A stretch of 12,549 bases of DNA from assembly GCA_964633205.1 (NCBI GenBank), contig CAZWFN010000167.1, positions 1 through 12,549 of the forward strand. Direction: 5' to 3'. Each line of letters begins with the position of its first letter. Position 1 is the first letter of the stretch. The notes under the pieces were generated by a model. It saw nothing but the letters and a program-made list of their open reading frames with translations, ran no database searches and had not been told where the DNA came from. Positions 1-6,247 of the stretch are shown here, piece by piece. Origin of the DNA: CAYVQE01 sp964633205. GTDB taxonomy: Bacteria; Myxococcota; B64-G9. The translations under genes were made by a program, and so were the position numbers.

Positions 1-125
1 TTTTTGGTTGCGGCGGCGGTTTGTGCCGTGCCCTTGGGTGCGGAGCCGCGATGGGAATACCAGTCTGCGAAAGGAATACGTCATTTTGGATTTGTCGACA
101 CCCTCCGAAGGGCGGGGGATACAGG

Positions 126-518
126 CTACTGATTGAGCAAGCGCTTGACGCAGTCGACGACCTGGGCCGCCTGGATCGGCTTGGTGATGTAAGCGTTGGC
201 CCCCAGGCTCAGGGCCCGCTGGCGGTCGGTGTGGGCGCCCTCGGTGGTGATGATCACGATCGGGATGTGCTGGTGGCGCTCGTCCTGGCGCACCAGGCTG
301 ACCAGCTTGAGCCCGTCCATCATCGGCATGTTGATGTCGGTCACCAGGATGTCGAAGCGCTCCTGGGAAAGCACCTTGAGCGCTTCGACCCCGTCCTCGG
401 CCTCGGCCACCTCCAACCCCTTGATGCGCTTGAGCGCATAGGCGATCAACTGGCGCATCGCCGGGGAGTCCTCCACCACCAGAGCCCGCATGGCCGTCTT
501 CGCCTCCCGTTGGGCCAT
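126..518 (-). CDS. Single-domain response regulator (CheY-like receiver)
   Basis: A 130-residue protein that is essentially one receiver domain. The acidic pair E16/D17 sits in LVVEDS, the phosphoacceptor is D61 in VTDINMPMMDG, the conserved hydroxyl residue is T91 or T92 in IITTEG, and the lysine is K113 in ITKP. All active-site residues are present, so it should take phosphate from a histidine kinase, but there is no output domain and no kinase in the window; it probably acts by protein-protein contact. The ATG at 518 overlaps the stop of the GAF gene by one base (TGATG), which argues for translational coupling. A later ATG (codon 10, directly before RALVVEDS) has GGGAGG 11 nt upstream and is a possible alternative start. 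It is the last gene of the 3020-to-126 operon. Family assignment is secure; pathway unknown. Confidence 0.93.
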   Translation of the reverse strand: MAQREAKTAMRALVVEDSPAMRQLIAYALKRIKGLEVAEAEDGVEALKVLSQERFDILVTDINMPMMDGLKLVSLVRQDERHQHIPIVIITTEGAHTDRQRALSLGANAYITKPIQAAQVVDCVKRLLNQ

Positions 519-1318
519 CAGCCGTCCAGACCGCGCAGCACCGCGACCGCCTTATCCAGGGCCCGGTCGCTGCGGCTCGCCAGGGCCGAGGCGCAGACCG
601 CGGTGCCGGCGTGGGTGGCCAGCATGCGCAGCAGCTCACCATCCAGCTCGTTGATCGTCTGCTTCTGCGGCAGGAAGGCCCATACCACGAACAGGCCCAG
701 CAGGCCGCCGGCCGCCAGCAGGGGCACGCAGGCCACCGGCTCACCGGCGGGCACCGCGGCCGGCGGGCCCTCGGTCAACACCACCCGCCGCTCGGCCGCG
801 CTGCGCCCGGCCGTGCCCTGGCCGAGCCGCAGCGGCTCGACCGCTGCCAGCTCCATGCCGTGGGCCCGCACCGGCTGCAGCTTCTCGCCGGCGACGGCGT
901 ACAGGGCGAAGCGCCCCGCCCCCACCTGGTTGAGCAGGATCTGGCAGCAGATGTCGACCGCCTGCACCGGATCCAGCGTCGAGTGGAGCTGGTCGAGCGC
1001 CACCACCAAGTTGGCCAAACGATCGGCCTCGGACTGCAGCTCGCGGTACTGCTCGGCCATGCTGTCGCTGTCGCGCTCGATGGCGGCCGCGCCCTGGGCA
1101 TCGCGCTCCTGCTCGAGCGCGCGCATCCGGTCGACCAGCTCCCGGAAGCCGTCCTCGCCCAGCGACTGCGCGCCAAGCGCCCGGTTCTCCTGCTCGAGCT
1201 GGGCCACCCGAAAACGCAAGCGCTCGTTGTCCTCGAGCAGCTGCTCGGCGAACTCCACCCCGCGCCGAAACAGCTGGACGAAGTGCTGGCCCTGACTGGC
1301 GTCGTCGCGCTCGTCCAT
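518..1318 (-). CDS. Coiled-coil and GAF domain protein
   Basis: A 266-residue cytoplasmic protein without signal peptide or membrane segments. Residues about 12-110 are rich in Glu, Leu, Arg and Gln with heptad spacing (for example LLEDNERLRFRVAQLEQEN) and look like a coiled coil. Residues about 112-255 resemble a GAF domain: a helix with LDQLHSTLDPVQAVDICC, a strand region ALYAV, a central region ending VACVPLLAAGGLLGLFVVW, and a C-terminal helix LLRMLATHAGTAV. GAF domains bind small ligands or mediate dimerisation; no ligand can be named here. The gene begins 4 bp after the stop of the barrel-protein gene and its stop overlaps the response-regulator start, so it probably belongs to the same transcript and may serve as a partner of that regulator. 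Domain call good, function unknown. Confidence 0.85.
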   Translation of the reverse strand: MDERDDASQGQHFVQLFRRGVEFAEQLLEDNERLRFRVAQLEQENRALGAQSLGEDGFRELVDRMRALEQERDAQGAAAIERDSDSMAEQYRELQSEADRLANLVVALDQLHSTLDPVQAVDICCQILLNQVGAGRFALYAVAGEKLQPVRAHGMELAAVEPLRLGQGTAGRSAAERRVVLTEGPPAAVPAGEPVACVPLLAAGGLLGLFVVWAFLPQKQTINELDGELLRMLATHAGTAVCASALASRSDRALDKAVAVLRGLDG

Positions 1319-1322
1319 GATC

Positions 1323-3020
1323 TCACCAGGCGACCTTGGCCCGGCTCACCAGCCGCGCCACGATGCCGGGTCGCGTCCCGTCGGGCCGTTCGAAGGCGCG
1401 GCCCGGAAAGAACCAGCCGGCCTGCACGCCGACCACCAGGCGCAGATCGCGCCACAGCGGCTGGGCCCAATCGGCCCCCAGGTCCAACTCGAAGCCCAGG
1501 TCGCGGCCCGCGTCGCTCAGGCCGTAGGGGTTGGTCGGCACCCCGCCGCTGCGGAAGGTCTGGTAGGACTGCGAGAACTCCACCGCCGACCAGGCGTACA
1601 GAAAAGCGGCCACGATGCTGAGCTGCTCCAGCGGGCGCAGCCGCAGGCTGGGGTAGAGGTAGACGGCGTTGCTGACCCGGCCGCGCGAGGCCAGCTGGTC
1701 GGTGCCCGGCAGCGGCACGGCCACCCGATCCGGATCGGCCGACTCCTGGGCCGCCATGGCGGTCACCCCGCGCAGCACGTGGTCGAACAGCACCAGCCCG
1801 ACGGCGTAGTCGGGGTCGAAGGAAAAGGCTGTGATGGTCTCGTCGTGCGGGTCCGGATCGCCCGAAGCGTAGCCCAGCTCGAGCTCGGGCTGCAGGCCCC
1901 ACAGGTCGAAGCGCCAGCCGGCGCGGGCCACCGCACCGAAGGCAGACAGGTTGAGCCCGTCGAGCTGCTCGGCGGTGATGACGCGATCGGTCTTGCCGGT
2001 CAGGTAGATCAGCTCGGCTGCCGCATAGAGCCCGGGCTGGCCCTCGGCCGGGCCCCAGCGGCCGTGCAGATCGAGCGCCACCACGTCCAGGCGGGTGCCG
2101 GTGTCGTCCTCGGCGAAGCGGCCGGCCACGTACAGGCCCAGCCACAGCTGATCGCCGGGGTAGAACAGGCTCAGGATGGCCTCGCCGCCCAGGTCGCCGT
2201 CCCGGAGCGAGGTGTTCTCGTCGCGGTAGACCAGGCCACCGCCGATGGCGGCCACCAGCCGGCCGGCCCAGCCCTCGGAGAACCAGCTGGCCAGCGGCCG
2301 GGTGGCCAGCAAGACCCGGTCCGACAGGTCGCCGTGCTCCTGGAAGCCCAGCCGGCCCGGGGTGGGCCGGCCGTCGTTGGCCAGCACGCCCAGGCCCCAG
2401 TGCGAGCCCATCTGGCCGGCCTTGAGCCGGAACCAGGGGGTGCGCCAGCTCAACCACAGCTGGCGCATCTGGGCTTCCTTCAGGTCCCAGCCGCGCAGGG
2501 TGGTGCGGGCGTCGGGCCGCAAGTCGGCGGCCACGTGATCGTGCTCGCCGGCCACCTGGCCGTAGAGCAGCTCGAGCTCGGCGCCGAAGGCCAGCGTGTC
2601 CGACAGCTGCTGGCCGATACCCGCGGTGAGCCGCTGGTCCAGATACCAGCCCAGCCCCCGCTCGGCGCCGGCCGCGTTCAGCGGGAAGGGCTGCTGGTGG
2701 CTGTAGATATAGCGCCAGTAGCCGAAGTAGCGCGTCTCGCCCACCGGCTCGGCCTCGGCCTGCGCCGCGGCCCGCTCGGCGCCGGCCGGCGCGGTGGCAG
2801 CCGCCGGAGCCGGCACGATCATGCCGGGGGCGGGTGGCGGCGGTGGTGCGCCATCGGGTGGCGGCGGTGGCGCGCCGTCGGGTTCAGGCGGCGGGGCGCC
2901 ATCGGTCTCCACCCGGGCCTCGTCGGGCTCTTCCTGCTCGGCGCCCCAGACGACCGGGGCGCAGATCAGGGCTGTCATCAGCAGCGGCCACCAGGGTGCC
3001 GCTCTTCGCGAGGTCACCAT
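1323..3020 (-). CDS. Outer-membrane beta-barrel-like protein with proline-rich N-terminal segment
   Basis: 565 residues. Residues 1-27 form a signal peptide (RR near the N-terminus, hydrophobic LLMTALICAPVVWGA, cleavage near A27). Residues 32-75 are a Pro/Ala/Asp-rich linker with three tandem DGAPPPxP octapeptides (40-63), likely periplasmic or spanning toward the cell wall. From about residue 95 the chain alternates polar and hydrophobic residues with many aromatics and Gly (YFGYWRYIYSH, AFGAELELLYG, RLKAGQMGSHWGLG, LWLGLYVAGRF, PELELGYASGD) and ends in RAKVAW, a C-terminal strand with terminal aromatic as in outer-membrane barrels. It may belong to a porin-like family known from myxobacteria (TIGR04551 comes to mind), but I cannot confirm this. 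It has its own candidate promoter directly upstream and heads the operon with the GAF and receiver genes. Substrate unknown. Confidence 0.8.
   Translation of the reverse strand: MVTSRRAAPWWPLLMTALICAPVVWGAEQEEPDEARVETDGAPPPEPDGAPPPPPDGAPPPPPAPGMIVPAPAAATAPAGAERAAAQAEAEPVGETRYFGYWRYIYSHQQPFPLNAAGAERGLGWYLDQRLTAGIGQQLSDTLAFGAELELLYGQVAGEHDHVAADLRPDARTTLRGWDLKEAQMRQLWLSWRTPWFRLKAGQMGSHWGLGVLANDGRPTPGRLGFQEHGDLSDRVLLATRPLASWFSEGWAGRLVAAIGGGLVYRDENTSLRDGDLGGEAILSLFYPGDQLWLGLYVAGRFAEDDTGTRLDVVALDLHGRWGPAEGQPGLYAAAELIYLTGKTDRVITAEQLDGLNLSAFGAVARAGWRFDLWGLQPELELGYASGDPDPHDETITAFSFDPDYAVGLVLFDHVLRGVTAMAAQESADPDRVAVPLPGTDQLASRGRVSNAVYLYPSLRLRPLEQLSIVAAFLYAWSAVEFSQSYQTFRSGGVPTNPYGLSDAGRDLGFELDLGADWAQPLWRDLRLVVGVQAGWFFPGRAFERPDGTRPGIVARLVSRAKVAW
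2833..2904. repeat. Three tandem 24-nt units encoding DGAPPPxP
   Basis: Three adjacent 24-nt units at 2833-2856, 2857-2880 and 2881-2904, sharing a GGTGGCGGCGGTGG-type core followed by GCGCCATCG or close variants. They lie in frame in the barrel-protein gene and encode the octapeptide repeats at residues 40-63. The third unit has diverged (GGTTCAGG start). Such a unit could expand or contract without breaking the reading frame. Confidence 0.9.
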
Positions 3021-3027
3021 GCCGCCG

Positions 3028-3057
3028 AGCCTATTCCGAATGTTCCGACGTCGTCAA
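3028..3057 (-). promoter_or_regulatory. Candidate sigma70-type promoter, leaderless, for the barrel-protein operon
   Basis: On the minus strand TTGACG (3052-3057, 5 of 6 to the -35 consensus) is followed after 18 nt by TAGGCT (3028-3033, TANNNT type). Only 7 nt separate this hexamer from the ATG at 3020, and no convincing Shine-Dalgarno sequence is present, so transcription would start at or within a base of the start codon. An 8-bp palindrome CGACGTCG (3046-3053) touches the -35 element. Confidence 0.5.
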
Positions 3058-3082
3058 CATGTGATCCCGCCGTTGGCAGATC

Positions 3083-3104
3083 GCGGCCTCCACCTGGTGG
3101 CCGC
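3083..3104 (-). terminator. GC-rich hairpin after paralog A stop
   Basis: GCGGCC (3083-3088) pairs perfectly with GGCCGC (3099-3104), with a 10-nt loop, directly abutting the stop codon of paralog A. No T-tract follows on the minus strand, so it is at best a weak or Rho-assisted terminator, or a 3'-end stabilising hairpin. Confidence 0.3.
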
Positions 3105-6068
3105 TCAGGGTGGCGCCGGGATCCAGTCGCAGCTGTCGTCGGCCTGGCAGGCATCGTCGCTCCAGACCGCACCGCCGGTCTGGAAGAAGCGGCCGATGGC
3201 GTTGATGGCGTGTCGATTCAGGTCGTAGGCGCGGCTGGGATCGGAGGGCATGATGCCGTGGGCGCCGCGCGGGCGCGGGTACAGAAAGCGCACCAGGCCG
3301 CGGCCGCCGCCGCTGTCGAATCCCAGCCGCAGCGGCGGCGCCAGCCGCGGCGCGCCGAAGCCGTCGCGGCCGCCGGACAGGTCATCGGGGTCGAGCAGCA
3401 CCCGGCGGTCGTCGTTCCACGGCGGCCCGGCGAAGCGCCGCAGCCGGTCGATGCCCTCGAGCACCCAATGGTCGATCAAGACCCGCTGCGGGGTGGCACC
3501 GTAGCGCGGATCCCGCTCGCCGTCGCCAAAGGGGATCAGCCCGGCCGCGCGCGCGGCGGCCACGCCGGTGGAGATGGGCACGTTCATGTCGCCGGCGGTC
3601 AGCAGCAGCGCCAGGCTGGTCGGCACCGGCCGGCCGTCGCCGGGCAACGGATCGAGCAGGTAGTGCGGCGCATAGTTGACCGGGTCGCCCGGATCCAGCA
3701 CGGTCTGCGAGATCTGCAGAAAGCGGCGGAACTCCGGCGTCTGGCGTGCGGTGCCGTGGCCCTCGGCCGGCGCCACCAGCGGCCCGCCGGCCGGCCAGTG
3801 CAGCCCCTGCCAGTCCACGTCACGATCGACGGTCTCGATCAGCTGCTGCTCGTCCCCGTCGGGCCCGAATACGGTCAGCCGCAGCCGGTCCCCGGCATCG
3901 GCCGCCAGGCCGACGCGGAAGCGGCCGGCCGCGTCCACCAGGGCCTCGTCGTGCTCGCCGGCGTCCAGGTTGTCGACCCGCACCCGGCTGCCCGCTGCGG
4001 GCGGCGCCATGGCGCTGACCGGCAGCGAGGCCTCGAAGCGGCCGTCGGCCAGGTAGAAGGCCAACAGCTGCTCGCCGGTCTCGGCGTCGCTGGTGTTGTA
4101 CAGCAGCGGGCCCATGAAGGGCAGCAGCACCAGCTCGGGCACCCCGGCCTGCAACGAACGCACGGCCACATCGGCCAGCCCGCCGCCGGGCGAGATGGGC
4201 GCCGCCGCCTCGATGGCCGGCTCCAGCGGGGCGGCCACCGAGCCGACGATGCCGCCCAGCGAGATGCCGAACAGGTAGTAGGGCCCCTGCGGGCCCACCA
4301 GATCGACCCGCCCGTCGCCGTCGAAGTCGCCGGCCGGGCCGGCCAGCTCGCAGCGCCCGTCTTCGTCGATGTCCTGGCACCAGCTGCGCTCACCGTCGAA
4401 GGCGCGCAGCAGCTGCACCAGGCGGATGACGTCCAGCGCCCCCTGGCGCACCGCATCGCGGATGCGGAACACGTCGTAGCACCAGAAGTTGCCGGCCTCG
4501 TCGGGCCGGCCGTCGGCGTTGATGTCCACGGTGCGGTTGTCGAGCAGCCGATCGATCATGGCGCCGAAGCCGTAGCCGGCGAACAGCAGCCGGAACAGCT
4601 CGTAGTCGTCCGGATCCAGCACCAGCCCGTGCAGAAAGACGTCGAAGCCCACCGTGGCGATGCCGAACTTGGCCAGGTGGCCGGCGAAGCCCAGCGACTC
4701 CATGCGCGAGCCGCCGGTGCCGTGGACGTAGATGGCCACCGGGAAGGGCGCCGTGATGCCCAGCTCGGGCCGCTCGCGGGGCACGGTCAGCAGGAAAGGC
4801 AATGGCGCCTCGTACACCCGCGCCTCGCCGCGCTCGGCGTCGATGGACCACACGTCGTCCAGCCCGGCGGTCAGCTGCGGCACGCTGGCGCGGCCCAGCA
4901 CCAGGTAGTCGACGTAGGCGTAGGAGTCGACCAGGGCGTCGCTGACGGCGTTCTGGCCGAACAGGGCCTCGGCCATCAGCCGCATGGCCCCGGCCAGCTC
5001 CTCGGCCGGCACCACCCAGGGGTTGATGCCGGCGGCGGCGGGCTCGTCGTAGGCCGTCTCCAGCTCGACCTCGGGCGGGAAGCGCTCGGCCAGCCAGGCC
5101 AGCGGCCCGCGGCCGTACAGGCCCTGGCGCAGCAGCTCCAGGTCGCGGGTGACGGACTGGGTGGTGAAGCTCCAGGCGAAGCTCACTTGCTCGAGATCCA
5201 GCGCCATGCCCCGCTCGCGCCAGTCGGCCAGGATGGCCGGCAGCGGCGCCAGCGCGCTGGTCTGATCCAGGTGGTGGATCCAGGCGAAGGGCGAGCGCAC
5301 CGGCTGGCCGTTCTCGCCCAGCAGCCGCTCGGTCAGCACCACCGCGTAGCGGGTACGCTGGCGCAGCGGCTCCAGCGGGCGCAGGATCAGGGTGTCGGTC
5401 TCGGCCTCGTAGCAGGTCAGCAGGTCGTCGATCGGATCGCCGCCCGGCGGCCATACATTGGGCCGGTCGAGCACCCCGTCGCCGTCCGTGTCCTCGCCCG
5501 GGTCGAGCTGGCCGTCGCCATCCGTGTCCTCGGCCACCGTCTCGAACACCAGGTTGGGCTGGTCGCCGCGCGGATCGTTGGGGAAGTAGCGGTCCGGTCG
5601 CTCCAGCGTCAGCGGGTAGGCGCCGTAGCCCACGTCCAGCGGCACCGGCCGGCCGAAGTCCGGGCTGTCCGGTGTGATGTCGATCAGGTAGACGGCGTCG
5701 TCGGCGAAGTCCAGCTCGGCGCCGTGGCGGTCGAGCAGCGCGGCCACGTCGAGCGGGGCGGCGAAGCGCACCGTCAGCGGGGCGAAGGTGGAGAAGCCGT
5801 CCAGCCGATCGATGCGCGCGCGCACCCGCCGTTCGAGCCGGGTGGGCCCGATCAGCGACACGTTCAGCCGCCGGCCGGTGGGCGATTGCGGATCGGGTCG
5901 GGTGGCCAGGTCGTTGGGAAAGGGAATATCGGGAAAGGGCCGGGCGTCGAGGTCGAACACGATGCGCGGCCCCGCGCCCGCCGGCGCCGGGGCCAGCCCC
6001 TCCGGCCCGGCCGGCCCGCAGCCCGCCCAGACGAACGAAAACAGAATACTCCAACACCCCACGCGCAT
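3105..6068 (-). CDS. Putative outer-membrane lipoprotein, alpha/beta hydrolase with calcium-loop insertions (paralog A)
   Basis: 987 residues from the ATG at 6068, chosen because GAGGAG (6076-6081) stands 7 nt upstream; a TTG two codons earlier is too close to it. A short signal peptide ends in VWAGC, an imperfect lipobox (Trp at -3). Residues about 35-310 form an Ig/SbsA-like N-terminal domain resembling the VolA / virulence-factor lipase N-terminal region (PFPNDLATRPDP; LRPLEPLRQRTRYAVVLTERL). A hydrolase core follows: oxyanion segment IYVHGTGGS near 450, nucleophile S603 in GISLGG, D827 in AGDMNVP, H937 in AHGIMP. Aspartate-rich calcium-type loops lie at about 181-201, 515-524, 566-574 and 581-589. 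About residues 685-740 look like a beta-sandwich inserted between nucleophile and acid. Likely a surface esterase or lipase; substrate unknown. Paralogous to the gene at 7447, which lies beyond the Fic gene. Confidence 0.82.
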   Translation of the reverse strand: MRVGCWSILFSFVWAGCGPAGPEGLAPAPAGAGPRIVFDLDARPFPDIPFPNDLATRPDPQSPTGRRLNVSLIGPTRLERRVRARIDRLDGFSTFAPLTVRFAAPLDVAALLDRHGAELDFADDAVYLIDITPDSPDFGRPVPLDVGYGAYPLTLERPDRYFPNDPRGDQPNLVFETVAEDTDGDGQLDPGEDTDGDGVLDRPNVWPPGGDPIDDLLTCYEAETDTLILRPLEPLRQRTRYAVVLTERLLGENGQPVRSPFAWIHHLDQTSALAPLPAILADWRERGMALDLEQVSFAWSFTTQSVTRDLELLRQGLYGRGPLAWLAERFPPEVELETAYDEPAAAGINPWVVPAEELAGAMRLMAEALFGQNAVSDALVDSYAYVDYLVLGRASVPQLTAGLDDVWSIDAERGEARVYEAPLPFLLTVPRERPELGITAPFPVAIYVHGTGGSRMESLGFAGHLAKFGIATVGFDVFLHGLVLDPDDYELFRLLFAGYGFGAMIDRLLDNRTVDINADGRPDEAGNFWCYDVFRIRDAVRQGALDVIRLVQLLRAFDGERSWCQDIDEDGRCELAGPAGDFDGDGRVDLVGPQGPYYLFGISLGGIVGSVAAPLEPAIEAAAPISPGGGLADVAVRSLQAGVPELVLLPFMGPLLYNTSDAETGEQLLAFYLADGRFEASLPVSAMAPPAAGSRVRVDNLDAGEHDEALVDAAGRFRVGLAADAGDRLRLTVFGPDGDEQQLIETVDRDVDWQGLHWPAGGPLVAPAEGHGTARQTPEFRRFLQISQTVLDPGDPVNYAPHYLLDPLPGDGRPVPTSLALLLTAGDMNVPISTGVAAARAAGLIPFGDGERDPRYGATPQRVLIDHWVLEGIDRLRRFAGPPWNDDRRVLLDPDDLSGGRDGFGAPRLAPPLRLGFDSGGGRGLVRFLYPRPRGAHGIMPSDPSRAYDLNRHAINAIGRFFQTGGAVWSDDACQADDSCDWIPAPP

Positions 6069-6101
6069 GGCCAATCTCCTCGACTGTGCCCAGAACGTCT
6101 C

Positions 6102-6130
6102 AAACTAGCGCCGCACAAGACGCGGCACAA
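6102..6130 (-). promoter_or_regulatory. Candidate promoter of paralog A
   Basis: On the minus strand TTGTGC (6125-6130) and TAGTTT (6102-6107) are separated by exactly 17 nt, placing a start near 6095 and leaving a leader of roughly 27 nt that carries the GAGGAG ribosome binding site. Each hexamer matches consensus at only three positions. The promoter is embedded in a 12-nt tandem repeat (6109-6132). Confidence 0.35.
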
Positions 6131-6132
6131 GA
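6109..6132. repeat. Tandem 12-nt repeat in the paralog A promoter
   Basis: Two adjacent copies, CGCCGCACAAGA (6109-6120) and CGCGGCACAAGA (6121-6132), identical at 11 of 12 positions. They cover the spacer and -35 hexamer of the candidate promoter of paralog A, so they could be a regulator binding site or simply a local duplication. Confidence 0.6.
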
Positions 6133-6179
6133 GGCTCTAGCGACATCCCACCCCTGTGTCCAGAGCCGAGGTCGGAGTT

Positions 6180-6234
6180 GCGCCAGATCGCGCCAGATCG
6201 CGCCACAAAATTTGGCGCGATTTGGCGCTATCTG
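6180..6234. promoter_or_regulatory. Large palindromic operator-like array (GCGCCA / TGGCGC) upstream of fic
   Basis: GCGCCA occurs at 6180, 6190 and 6200 and its reverse complement TGGCGC at 6213 and 6223, each set spaced by exactly 10 bp (about one helical turn). The inner arms GCGCCAGATCGCGCCA (6190-6205) and TGGCGCGATTTGGCGC (6213-6228) are complementary at 15 of 16 positions around the AT-rich centre CAAAATT (6206-6212). The pairing extends to 6184-6205 against 6213-6234 at 20 of 22 positions. The array overlaps the probable -35 region of the Fic gene and ends just before its -10 hexamer, as expected of a repressor site. It also lies about 50 bp upstream of the divergent promoter of paralog A. 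A good candidate for autoregulation by the winged helix of the Fic protein, but this is inference. Confidence 0.75.
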
Positions 6235-6241
6235 CTAGCCT
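6212..6241 (+). promoter_or_regulatory. Candidate leaderless promoter of the Fic gene
   Basis: TTGGCG (6212-6217), 18 nt, then TAGCCT (6236-6241). The -10 hexamer is followed by six bases and then the ATG at 6248, so the expected start site coincides with the A of the start codon. No Shine-Dalgarno sequence precedes the ATG. The -35 hexamer lies inside the palindrome. Confidence 0.45.
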
Positions 6242-6247
6242 GTCCCC

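Noticed and set aside
1..84. Minus-strand frame starting at an ATG at 84 and open to the window edge (28 codons, basic peptide)
   Set aside because: The nearest GGAGG is 17 nt upstream, too far to act, and the window ends before any domain could be judged. The small CCCT/AGGG hairpin at 101-112 has no T-tract and is not a convincing terminator.
1317..6140. Plus-strand open frame of 1607 codons antisense to the barrel protein and paralog A
   Set aside because: Its translation is low-complexity (rich in Gly, Gln, His, Val, Arg) and lies opposite genes with clear domains and motifs. In very GC-rich genes the antisense frames lack stops, so this is a shadow.
6133..6167. Inverted repeat GGCTCT / AGAGCC with inner GACA / TGTC
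   Set aside because: The stem is interrupted and its loop is long; it lies between the two divergent promoters without clear relation to either, so it was not listed as a feature.
6211..6228. TTTGGCGC motifs resembling eukaryotic E2F sites
   Set aside because: The genome is bacterial; the match is a by-product of the palindrome's GCGCCA half-sites.
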